Below, in pieces: positions 33,722-41,602 of a DNA stretch of 64,000 nt (its first letter is position 1; the number at the start of each line of letters is the position of its first letter). The notes under the pieces were generated by a model. It saw nothing but the letters and a program-made list of their open reading frames with translations, did no database searches and was not told the DNA's origin. The translations under genes were made by a program, and so were the position numbers. Source of the DNA: BACL11 sp945865535. GTDB taxonomy: Bacteria; Bacteroidota; Bacteroidia; Flavobacteriales; BACL11. The stretch spans positions 46,368-110,367 of the forward strand of contig CANNBA010000006.1 of the NCBI GenBank assembly GCA_947502765.1, in the 5' to 3' direction.

Positions 33722-33847
33722 TTATTTAATAGTATTGTGTGCTGAAAAATTAGGACAAGTATTGCACCCTTTTTTCTTTGAAACCCCGCAAGAAGAAAGT
33801 ACAAACAAAGCAATAATCAATAAAAGATGATACTTTTGTATTCTCAT
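33722..33847 (-). CDS. 41-residue Cys-containing lipoprotein upstream of feoA
   Basis: On the complement an ATG at 33847 opens 41 codons ending TAA: MRIQKYHLLLIIALFVLSSC is a textbook lipoprotein signal with lipobox LSSC, followed by the short mature part GVSKKKGCNTCPNFSAHNTI. The mature peptide is only about 22 residues with a CNTC motif and a Lys cluster. It lies 46 bases upstream of feoA on the same strand, but the feoA promoter box sits between them. No family is named; a metal or envelope role is only suggested by context. Confidence 0.65.
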   Translation of the reverse strand: MRIQKYHLLLIIALFVLSSCGVSKKKGCNTCPNFSAHNTIK

Positions 33848-33885
33848 AATAAATACAAAGTTAATTAAATTATTATTTTTATCAG

Positions 33886-34626
33886 ATGTTAAAACTATTA
33901 AAACACTTTGGGCTTTACTTCATAATGATGAAAAAAGTGATGAGTATGCCTGAAAAGTGGAGTGCATTTAGGAGTCAATTAGTATTAGAATTGGAAAAAG
34001 TAGGCATAAACTCAATTGGCATTGTAATATTTATTTCATTTTTTGTAGGGGGTGTTGTTAGCATACAGACAGCATTAAACCTAGAAAGTCCTTTACTTCC
34101 TAAATACTTAATTGGTTTGGCTAGTAGAGATTCTTTAATTTTGGAATTCTCCCCTACTATGATTTCATTAATTCTAGCCGGAAAAGTAGGTTCTAGTATC
34201 GCATCAGAAATTGGAAGTATGCGCGTAAGCGAACAAATTGATGCTTTAGAAATAATGGGTGTAAACTCAACCTCCTTTTTAATACTACCTAAAATAATTG
34301 CTTCTCTTTTCTTTTTTCCTTTTTTAGTAATTTTAAGTATGGGAATTGGAATGATAGGTGCTTGGGTTGGGGCACTATCCGTTGACATAACAACTACTGA
34401 ATTTCTTTCTGGACTGAGATATGAATTCAGATCATACTATATAACATATGCTATTGTAAAAACTATATTCTTTGCATTTATAGTTTCGTCAATATCCTCT
34501 TATTTTGGCTATCATGTAAAAGGAGGATCAATTGCTGTAGGCAAATCAAGCACAGATGCAGTAGTATATAGCAGTATTGTTATTCTTGTTTTCAACTTTA
34601 TTTTAACCAAACTTATTTTAGCATGA
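33886..34626 (+). CDS. mlaE: MlaE-type ABC transporter permease
   Basis: A 246-residue permease with five or six hydrophobic helices and the MlaE/YrbE signature: LILEFSPTMISLILAGKVGS (the conserved P-x-L-x-x-x-x-x-A-G-R/K-x-G), SSIASEIGSMRVSEQIDALE, and MGVNSTSFLILPKIIA. In the MCE/Mla system it moves phospholipids between the membranes with MlaF and an MCE protein. The gene overlaps the ATPase gene by 4 bases (ATGA). No mlaD/MCE gene follows here, so the substrate-binding partner must be elsewhere. It is divergent from the feoA side. Confidence 0.88.
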   Translation: MLKLLKHFGLYFIMMKKVMSMPEKWSAFRSQLVLELEKVGINSIGIVIFISFFVGGVVSIQTALNLESPLLPKYLIGLASRDSLILEFSPTMISLILAGKVGSSIASEIGSMRVSEQIDALEIMGVNSTSFLILPKIIASLFFFPFLVILSMGIGMIGAWVGALSVDITTTEFLSGLRYEFRSYYITYAIVKTIFFAFIVSSISSYFGYHVKGGSIAVGKSSTDAVVYSSIVILVFNFILTKLILA

Positions 34627-35375
34627 TAGAAATAAAGAATATTGAAAAAAAATTTGGAGATAATCATGTCCTAAAAAATGTAAGTTTTACTTTCGAACAA
34701 GGCAAGACGAATCTCATCATTGGGGAAAGTGGGTCGGGAAAAACAACGCTTATTAAAATTTTAGTAGGACTGCACCAAAAAGATCAAGGGACTGTGTTGT
34801 TTAACGGAGAGGATATACATCAAATGAGCACCAAAGAAACAAGAAAATTCCGACAAGAAATAGGAATGCTTTTTCAGGGAGGCGCTCTTTATGATTATAT
34901 GACAGTAGAGGAAAATATCATGTTTCCGCTAACTATGTTTACCGACAAAACAGAAGCTGAGATGCTAGAAAGAGTTAATTTTTGTTTAAAAAGAGTGAAC
35001 CTTGAAGGCAAAAATAATTTAATGCCCTCAGAGCTGAGTGGAGGAATGAAAAAAAGAGTAGCGATTGCTAGGGCAATTGTTATGCAGCCAAAGTATCTTT
35101 TTTGTGATGAGCCAAACTCAGGTCTTGACCCAAAGACCGCTATTGTAATAGATGATTTAATACAAGAAATCACTGAGGAATACAATATCACTACTATTGT
35201 AAATACACATGATATGAACTCTGTAATACAAATTGGAACAAATATTGCATTTATTCATAAAGGAGAAATGTGGTGGAAAGGAAGTAAAGAAGACCTTATT
35301 AACTCCAACAATAAAGAACTCCTAGATTTTGTATTTGCATCCGAACTTTTTAAAAGATTAAAGAAATCATCATGA
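34623..35375 (+). CDS. mlaF: MlaF-type ABC transporter ATP-binding protein
   Basis: A 250-residue ATPase: Walker A GESGSGKTT at 34-42, signature LSGGMKKRVAIARA at about 138-151, and CDEPNSGLDPKTA (Walker B and D-loop). The LSGGM form and length are typical of MlaF/Ttg2A ATPases paired with MlaE permeases. It overlaps both neighbours by ATGA (mlaE upstream, rsmA downstream), so all three genes are translationally coupled. Role: energising lipid transport in outer membrane homeostasis. Confidence 0.9.
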   Translation: MIEIKNIEKKFGDNHVLKNVSFTFEQGKTNLIIGESGSGKTTLIKILVGLHQKDQGTVLFNGEDIHQMSTKETRKFRQEIGMLFQGGALYDYMTVEENIMFPLTMFTDKTEAEMLERVNFCLKRVNLEGKNNLMPSELSGGMKKRVAIARAIVMQPKYLFCDEPNSGLDPKTAIVIDDLIQEITEEYNITTIVNTHDMNSVIQIGTNIAFIHKGEMWWKGSKEDLINSNNKELLDFVFASELFKRLKKSS

Positions 35376-36124
35376 AAGATGTAAGGGCAAAAAAACACCT
35401 TGGTCAGCACTTTTTAAATGATTCAAGGATTGCTTTTGACATCACTGATTTATTAAGTAAGAACGCGAAAAATGTAGTTGAGATTGGCCCAGGCATGGGA
35501 GTGCTTACCCAATTTCTAGTAAAAAAAGATTACACAACTCAAGTTGTAGAAATTGACTCAGAAAGTGTCTTTTACCTCCGATTAAATTATCCAAATCTTA
35601 ATATCTATGAAGGAGATTTTTTACAATTAGACCTTAAAAAAAAGTATCCTTTTAATTTCTCATTAATTGGAAATTTCCCATATAACATATCTTCTCAAAT
35701 ATTATTTAAAGCCTTTGAAAATAGAGATCAAATAGCTGAAATAATAGGCATGTTTCAAAAAGAGGTAGCGGAAAGAATCGTGTGCAAAAAAGGAAAACAA
35801 AGAGGAATTCTATCCGTTTTCTTACAAGCATTTTATGATATAGAATACTGTTTTACAGTTAATGAAGATGTATTTATTCCTCCTCCAAAAGTAAAGTCAG
35901 GAGTCATAAAATTATTAAGAAATAATAGAAAAGAACTGTCTGTAGATGAAAATAAATTTAAGCAAATTGTTAAAGCAGCATTTAATCAGAGAAGAAAAAC
36001 GTTACGTAATGCCTTAAAACCTTTAACATTAATACATGAAAAAGAAATTGCAGATTTACTACCTTTACGAGCGGAACAATTATCAGTTGATGATTTTATA
36101 AACCTTACGAATCATGTCGAATAA
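35372..36124 (+). CDS. rsmA: 16S rRNA dimethyladenosine methyltransferase RsmA (KsgA)
   Basis: A 250-residue SAM-dependent methyltransferase. KKHLGQHFLNDSRIAFDI is the conserved N-terminus, EIGPGMGVLT at 37-46 motif I, and NFPYN at 101-105 the catalytic N-L/F-PY motif that stacks the target adenines. The C-terminal FNQRRKTLRNAL is diagnostic of the KsgA/RsmA family. It dimethylates two adjacent adenines near the 3' end of 16S rRNA. It overlaps mlaF by 4 bases and mgtE by 11 bases. Confidence 0.96.
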   Translation: MKDVRAKKHLGQHFLNDSRIAFDITDLLSKNAKNVVEIGPGMGVLTQFLVKKDYTTQVVEIDSESVFYLRLNYPNLNIYEGDFLQLDLKKKYPFNFSLIGNFPYNISSQILFKAFENRDQIAEIIGMFQKEVAERIVCKKGKQRGILSVFLQAFYDIEYCFTVNEDVFIPPPKVKSGVIKLLRNNRKELSVDENKFKQIVKAAFNQRRKTLRNALKPLTLIHEKEIADLLPLRAEQLSVDDFINLTNHVE

Positions 36125-37466
36125 AATAGACATAAATAGCGCCTATATTGAAGAAGTAACAGCTCTAATTGAGAATAAAAACTCATCAAAATTAATCGAA
36201 ATAATTGCTGAGCTTCATGTTGCAGATATTGCTGAAATCATTAAAGATTTATCTGATCAAAACGCTAAATATTTTTACCATTTAATTACTGATGAAGAGG
36301 AGTCGGCAGCTATACTTATCGAACTTGAAGATGATACTAGAGAAAATTTACTTCAAGATTTATCAGCAAAAGAAATTGCAGAAGAAGTAATTGAAAATCT
36401 AGCAACTGATGATGCGGCAGATTTGATGGGAGAGTTATCAGAAGATAAAAAAAATGAAGTACTTTCACATATTGAGGATTTAGAACACGCAAGTGATATT
36501 AGTGATCTATTAAGTTACCCAGAAGATACAGCTGGTGGTCTTATGGCAAAAGAGTTAATAAAAGTAAACGAAAACTGGAATACCGTTCAATGTCTTAAAG
36601 AAATGCGCAAGCAGGCCGATAATGTAAAAACAGTTTTTACTATATATGTAGTTGATGATAACGACAAGCTTCTTGGACTAATGTCACTTAGAAGATTGCT
36701 ACTTACTGAAAGAGCAACTGCAATTAAAGAAATCATGTTTACTGACATTATTTCTGTAAAAGCAACTGAAGAGAATGAGAATGTTGCAAATATGATGCAA
36801 AAATATGATTTAGTTGTCCTGCCAGTTGTGGATGATTCAGGAAGGCTTCTTGGCAGGATAACCATTGATGATGTTATGGATGTTGCTAAAGAAGAAGCGG
36901 AGAAAGATTATCAAATGGCAAGTGGTATATCGGAAGATGTTGAAAGTAGCGATAGCATATGGGAACTCACAAGAGCCCGACTTCCATGGCTACTAATTGG
37001 AATGATAGGTGGACTGTTTGGAGCAAAAGTAATAGGGATATTTGATTTAGAAAAAAACTTTGAATTGGCTTTTTTTATTCCACTTATTGCTGCTATGGGC
37101 GGTAATGTTGGGATACAATCTGCCGCTATAGTAGTACAAGGTTTAGCAAATGATTCATTAAAAATGGAGAATATCTTTCAAAAATTACTAAAAGAGTTAG
37201 GAGTAGGACTATTAAACGGAATTATCTGTTCGGTAATCATATTGGGAGCTACATTTGCATTAGGATATAGCATGGAACTTAGCCTAACTGTAAGTATTTC
37301 ATTATTAGCAGTAATAGTTTTTGCAGCCTTATTCGGAACATTTATACCCCTTACATTAGAAAAATACAATATTGATCCTGCGCTTGCAACTGGTCCCTTT
37401 ATAACCACAGTAAATGATGTACTAGGGCTATTTATCTATTTCTGGATCGGGCAAGCAATACTCTAA
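36114..37466 (+). CDS. mgtE: magnesium transporter MgtE
   Basis: A 450-residue protein with the MgtE domain order: an N-terminal superhelical domain (IIAELHVADIAEIIKDLSDQ onward), two CBS motifs (first around VFTIYVVDDNDKLLGLMSLR, second around YDLVVLPVVDDSGRLLGRIT), a connecting helix, and five C-terminal membrane helices with the pore-lining AFFIPLIAAMGGNVGIQSAA. MgtE is a Mg2+-gated channel in the inner membrane. It overlaps rsmA by 11 bases and is followed 1 base later by a dehydrogenase gene. Confidence 0.95.
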   Translation: MSNKIDINSAYIEEVTALIENKNSSKLIEIIAELHVADIAEIIKDLSDQNAKYFYHLITDEEESAAILIELEDDTRENLLQDLSAKEIAEEVIENLATDDAADLMGELSEDKKNEVLSHIEDLEHASDISDLLSYPEDTAGGLMAKELIKVNENWNTVQCLKEMRKQADNVKTVFTIYVVDDNDKLLGLMSLRRLLLTERATAIKEIMFTDIISVKATEENENVANMMQKYDLVVLPVVDDSGRLLGRITIDDVMDVAKEEAEKDYQMASGISEDVESSDSIWELTRARLPWLLIGMIGGLFGAKVIGIFDLEKNFELAFFIPLIAAMGGNVGIQSAAIVVQGLANDSLKMENIFQKLLKELGVGLLNGIICSVIILGATFALGYSMELSLTVSISLLAVIVFAALFGTFIPLTLEKYNIDPALATGPFITTVNDVLGLFIYFWIGQAIL

Positions 37467-37467
37467 A

Positions 37468-38397
37468 ATGAAAATCCTCTTTATTGATACAGTACACCCT
37501 CTTTTAAAACAAGAGCTAGAGAAATATCATCATCATTGTGATACTGCTTACAATAAGAAAAAAGCAGAAATTGAAGAAACTATTCATAACTATGATGGTA
37601 TTATTATAAGAAGTAAATTTAATATTGACCAGCAATTTATAGCCAAAGCATTTAACTTAAAATTTATTGCACGAGCAGGAAGTGGTTTGGAAAATATTGA
37701 TGTAGCTTATGCCCAAAGCAAAAAAATTAAATGCTACAATGCAGCTGCAGGCAACAGACAAGCAGTAGCAGAACATGCCCTTGGGATGCTTCTTTCTTTA
37801 TTCAATAATTTAAAGAATTGTGATACTGAAGTAAGACAGGGTAAATGGAACAGAGAATCAAATAGAGGAATAGAACTCTCTGGAAAAACAGTAGCAATTA
37901 TTGGCTATGGTAATAATGGTTCGGCTTTTGCTGAAATTCTAAAAGGATTTGGAGTACGTATTTTAGCCTATGACAAATACCTCAATAACTACTCTTATCA
38001 AAGCAGTATGGAAATCATCTATAAAGAATCAGATATCCTTAGTTTACACATACCGCTAACAGAAGAAACTACATATTTGGTTAATGATAATTTTATAAAT
38101 AATTTTCAAAAGAAATTTTACTTAATAAATACTGCAAGGGGAAAATGTGTAAATACAAAAGATCTAGTCTCTGCTTTAGAAAGTGGTAAAATTAAAGGCG
38201 CCTGTTTGGATGTTTTGGAATACGAAAATACCTCTTTTGAAAACTTAAGTAAAGATAGAATCACAATCGATATGAAATACCTAATCGATTCTGATAAAAC
38301 TATCCTAACACCTCATATAGCAGGGTGGACTCTAGAAAGCAATATTAAAATAAGTGAAATTTTACTCCAAAAGATTATTTCTGATTTTGGGCAATAA
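37468..38397 (+). CDS. D-2-hydroxyacid dehydrogenase (phosphoglycerate dehydrogenase-like)
   Basis: A 309-residue NAD-dependent D-2-hydroxyacid dehydrogenase: FIARAGSGLENIDVAYA with the catalytic Arg region, AAAGNRQAVAEHALGMLLSL, the Rossmann loop IIGYGNNGSAFAEIL, LINTARGKCVNTKDLVSALE with the second Arg, and the catalytic His in TPHIAGWTLES. It lacks the C-terminal ACT domain of the long SerA type. 3-Phosphoglycerate oxidation for serine synthesis is one likely role, but 2-hydroxyacid substrate specificity cannot be read. The 3' end overlaps the convergent 592-residue gene by 23 bases. Confidence 0.85.
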   Translation: MKILFIDTVHPLLKQELEKYHHHCDTAYNKKKAEIEETIHNYDGIIIRSKFNIDQQFIAKAFNLKFIARAGSGLENIDVAYAQSKKIKCYNAAAGNRQAVAEHALGMLLSLFNNLKNCDTEVRQGKWNRESNRGIELSGKTVAIIGYGNNGSAFAEILKGFGVRILAYDKYLNNYSYQSSMEIIYKESDILSLHIPLTEETTYLVNDNFINNFQKKFYLINTARGKCVNTKDLVSALESGKIKGACLDVLEYENTSFENLSKDRITIDMKYLIDSDKTILTPHIAGWTLESNIKISEILLQKIISDFGQ

Positions 38398-40153
38398 GAA
38401 TTGAAATCTCCACTCCCATTTTTCTCATGCGTTCTGAAGCATCATTTAAGGAATTTGTTACTGATTCTTTCGCATCAACAAAAGTGTCTCCAATAGAATT
38501 AAACATCCCTTTATAGTAATTGATCCCTTCATTCATATTTTCAGCAAAAGCAGTTAACTTTTTTTCAGATGCCTTATCCCAATTATTTTTATGTTCTTCA
38601 ATCTTTTCTGAAAAAAACTTAAGATACATTCCTAATTCGTTGACAAACATATTAGGTCGATCAGCGCGCACTACACCTTTTAAATCATTATAAATATGAT
38701 GTGCCATTTCAGATAAAGACAGTTCTTTAGAAAAATAGGCCATATTAGGACCTGGACAAATAGACACTCCTTTACTCTCTCTATTCTCAAATCCGTAATT
38801 AATATCTGCAGTTGCCGCCAAACCCATACACAAGCAGGTTTTCTCAGTAATCTTATCCGAAATACCTTGCTCTTGAATTTTGTTTTTTTGAAAAAGTCGA
38901 GAAGCCGTACATACCCCTTGGGTTCCATACTCATTACTTAATGCCAAAAATTTTCTAGGACATGGACTACCTGGATTACCTTCTTCAATCTTCTGAAACC
39001 TTTCAATATCTTTAGATGAATTTCTTAAAGTATTAAATGGCACTCCAAGAGGTGATATATTGCTTAAATACAAATCCTTTTCTTTGGCTTCTTGTAATTG
39101 TTTTCTTGTATCCTTATCTACTGTTGTTGCTTCTGTTACTAACAAAAAAGGAGTTCCCCAACCAACAGTATCTAAATTATAATGATTGATTAAAAAATTA
39201 TGTTCCTCAGCTGTACCTACACCACCTTGAGCTGTAATTTTTACAGCCAATGTTTCATTCGGAAGTATTCTCGCACTTGATTCTAAAGCTGATTTACAAA
39301 CAGCAAAAGTGTCATCAATTAACTCTTGTCTTCTATCTCTAAATTCTGCTAAAATTGGCCCCATCAAATAACCATCAGTAGCAAAAGTATGGCCTCCACA
39401 ATTTAAACCTGACTCAATACGATATTCAGAAACCCAAAGTCCTTTTTTAGCTAAAAATTTACCTTGAATAACAGCCGATCTATAATCAGATACCTTAAGT
39501 ATTATTTTCTTTTTTATATACCCATTTTCATCTGGAAAGAAATCATCAAACTGAGCAATATAACCGTACAATCTCGGATTCATGCCGGCTGAAAAAATAA
39601 CTGAAGATGCTAAATCGGAATTAGCATATCCCCTTAATCCCGCATGAGCATCATTGTATTCTGAAGGCAATTCTTCTTTTTTAAAGTAATTTGTTTTATC
39701 AACTTTTGTCATGATATTTACATCAATACTTCCCATTGATAAATTTTCCTTTAACCAAGAGGACAAATCCTCAAAACTAAATGACTTTTCAATGAATCTA
39801 TTGAATTCTTTCTTTACCTCACTACTGTCAGGTAGCATTATAAAGTACTTTTTTACTTCTTCAAATTTATCTTTCGTTGCAGAAGTAAACTCCTCAAATT
39901 TTGCTGAGGTAACTTTGTTTACCATATTAAGATAAGAAGTAATTCTATCTGCACGGTAATCTTTTGTATCATTCTTTATCTCATTATAAGATAAATTATG
40001 TAAGCCACTATAATATTTTCTTAAGCGCTCTAGCAATACATCATCAGCCAAGGCAATTACAGTATTTATGCCATAATGAGCAACCTTTAAGGCTGAGTCA
40101 GCTGTAAAAGCTGTTCCCATTACAGGTATATGAAAGGTATGTACTGAAGACAT
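38375..40153 (-). CDS. uncharacterised 592-residue protein with nitronate monooxygenase-like motifs
   Basis: A cytosolic protein that opens MSSVHTFHIPVMGTAFTADS. I recall similar long proteins in other Bacteroidota annotated only as hypothetical. Three stretches resemble FMN-dependent TIM-barrel enzymes of the nitronate monooxygenase/PfaD type: NCGGH at 251-255 (compare GGH), ITAQGGVGT at 306-314 (compare AAGGI.T), and VGWGTPFLLVTEAT at 330-343 (compare MGTRFLATEES). A C-terminal Cys-rich section follows (C398 PRK, C415, C440-L-C442, C466 PGP) that could bind metal or an Fe-S cluster. The N-terminal 150 residues are helical. A perfect promoter box precedes it; it is monocistronic. Function is unknown and the FMN assignment is inference. 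Confidence 0.75.
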   Translation of the reverse strand: MSSVHTFHIPVMGTAFTADSALKVAHYGINTVIALADDVLLERLRKYYSGLHNLSYNEIKNDTKDYRADRITSYLNMVNKVTSAKFEEFTSATKDKFEEVKKYFIMLPDSSEVKKEFNRFIEKSFSFEDLSSWLKENLSMGSIDVNIMTKVDKTNYFKKEELPSEYNDAHAGLRGYANSDLASSVIFSAGMNPRLYGYIAQFDDFFPDENGYIKKKIILKVSDYRSAVIQGKFLAKKGLWVSEYRIESGLNCGGHTFATDGYLMGPILAEFRDRRQELIDDTFAVCKSALESSARILPNETLAVKITAQGGVGTAEEHNFLINHYNLDTVGWGTPFLLVTEATTVDKDTRKQLQEAKEKDLYLSNISPLGVPFNTLRNSSKDIERFQKIEEGNPGSPCPRKFLALSNEYGTQGVCTASRLFQKNKIQEQGISDKITEKTCLCMGLAATADINYGFENRESKGVSICPGPNMAYFSKELSLSEMAHHIYNDLKGVVRADRPNMFVNELGMYLKFFSEKIEEHKNNWDKASEKKLTAFAENMNEGINYYKGMFNSIGDTFVDAKESVTNSLNDASERMRKMGVEISILIAQNQK

Positions 40154-40175
40154 ATTATTTTAAAAAATAATGGTG

Positions 40176-40183
40176 CAAATATA
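40176..40183 (-). promoter_or_regulatory. TAnnTTTG promoter box for the 592-residue protein gene
   Basis: The complement reads TATATTTG, a perfect consensus match, 23 bases before the ATG at 40153. Confidence 0.6.
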
Positions 40184-40266
40184 TATTAAATTAAGAAAAG
40201 AAATATAATATATTTTAAACATAAATATCAATTATAAAGTAGAAAGCTGAATCAAGTTGAAAAAAA

Positions 40267-40977
40267 TCAACTATAAGATTTTTGACTACTTTTAAAGTAC
40301 TCAAAAGTCCAAATAACAGTAAGTAATATTTCAAAAGAATACACAAAATCTTCAATAGGGATATTAAACACTCTAAATCCTATAATATGAGATTCATTAT
40401 AAATTACAACTGCTTGATCAGTAAAGCTACCTGTTAACAATCCATTAATTAAAATAAATGGCATTAATGAAACAAAGTACATTAATAAAAAATTATTCCA
40501 CCATTTTGGTTTAACATAAAATACAAGCAACATGCTAAATCCACTAATAATAAAATAACAGCTAGTGTAAATCCTGGGGAAGAATATTATTGCAAGAAAA
40601 AAAAGAATAATAGCTGCAAAAAGAGCAAACTTATAGTGCAGAATAATAGGGGGAGGAATTTTAAAGAAATATTTTAATACTTTATATATGAATAAAGAAG
40701 AAAATGGAATTATTACAAAAAATAACCATTCCTCAATAGGTAAATTAAAAACCAAAATTCCGTAAATAAGTTCATTGTTAAACCTCCATACTCCAATATT
40801 AGTAAAAATAATATCAAGTGGGATATGTATGGACATCATTACAAAAATAGCAGGAAGTAAATATATCCATGATTTATAAAATTGTATTCTTTTCTCAAAG
40901 CTCTGCAACAGAGGATAACTACAAGCAATTGCCAAGATAGTAAAATAACAATAGTTACTATTAAATAAGTCCATCAT
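40267..40977 (-). CDS. crtY: lycopene cyclase, fused two-domain CrtYc-CrtYd type
   Basis: A 236-residue membrane protein with about seven helices carrying two copies of the heterodimeric lycopene cyclase domain. The acidic motif NLPIEEWLFF lies at about 79-88 and a second copy, NIPIEDFVYSFEI, near 206-218. PxE(E/D) motifs of this kind mark CrtYc/CrtYd and the fungal/archaeal cyclases. Here both halves are fused. It should form beta (or epsilon) ionone rings on lycopene-type chains. It overlaps the cruF-like gene by 17 bases and is the last gene of the carotenoid run. Confidence 0.85.
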   Translation of the reverse strand: MMDLFNSNYCYFTILAIACSYPLLQSFEKRIQFYKSWIYLLPAIFVMMSIHIPLDIIFTNIGVWRFNNELIYGILVFNLPIEEWLFFVIIPFSSLFIYKVLKYFFKIPPPIILHYKFALFAAIILFFLAIIFFPRIYTSCYFIISGFSMLLVFYVKPKWWNNFLLMYFVSLMPFILINGLLTGSFTDQAVVIYNESHIIGFRVFNIPIEDFVYSFEILLTVIWTFEYFKSSQKSYS

Positions 40978-41602
40978 TAAAATACTGAATAATAAAAAAG
41001 GTTAGTTGGGAAAAAAGTAAAGCAAAAGACAACTTTGGATTTAGTGTTACCTTAGAGATCATAATTAAAAACTGAATAAATAGTGAAATACCAAACCAGG
41101 CAATATAGTTTTGAAGTGGTATTTCATCTGTACTCCAATGCCAAAAATCTAAAATACTAGCTATTGGCTCAATAATATAATCTGTAAAAACCATAAGAAA
41201 AGATGCAACCAAAACAATTAAATATTTTTTTCTAAAAAGATATGATGATATACCAAAGCATGCAAGAGAAAGGCTCGCCCAATTTACTCCAATAATTATT
41301 GGAGTTCCGAATATTTTATAACCCAATGATTCTCCGTAAGTATAGCTTCCAAAAATAAACTTATAATTTACTCCTATTATTTCAACCATTAATCCAATTG
41401 AAAAAATAAGAACAATCAACTTTAGAAAATTCATTGTTAAATTATTGTTGGCCCAATAAAATAGAAGTAATAATAACAATAAATTATATGAAGAAAATCG
41501 TAAAATAAACTGTTGAAAATCAGAATAAAATAATGCAAAAGATCCAATAATATTAAGAAAAAACATTGCAGATATCGCTATCGTAATTTTATTTTTTTTC
41601 AT
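40961..41602 (-). CDS. cruF: carotenoid 1,2-hydratase-like membrane protein (CruF / DUF422)
   Basis: A 213-residue membrane protein with about six or seven helices. GVNYKFIFGSYTYGESLGYK followed by PIIIGVNWA, and later DYIIEPIASILDFWHW, are the motifs of the DUF422 carotenoid family, which includes CruF 1',2'-hydratase and bacterioruberin hydratase. CruF adds water across the terminal double bond of an acyclic psi end to give a 1'-hydroxy carotenoid. It overlaps crtD by 14 bases upstream and the cyclase gene by 17 bases downstream, so the three are translationally coupled. Confidence 0.85.
   Translation of the reverse strand: MKKNKITIAISAMFFLNIIGSFALFYSDFQQFILRFSSYNLLLLLLLFYWANNNLTMNFLKLIVLIFSIGLMVEIIGVNYKFIFGSYTYGESLGYKIFGTPIIIGVNWASLSLACFGISSYLFRKKYLIVLVASFLMVFTDYIIEPIASILDFWHWSTDEIPLQNYIAWFGISLFIQFLIMISKVTLNPKLSFALLFSQLTFFIIQYFNDGLI

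Noticed and set aside
33975..34388. 137-codon antisense frame inside mlaE
   Set aside because: The plus strand encodes a complete, motif-bearing MlaE; the antisense frame has no family features.
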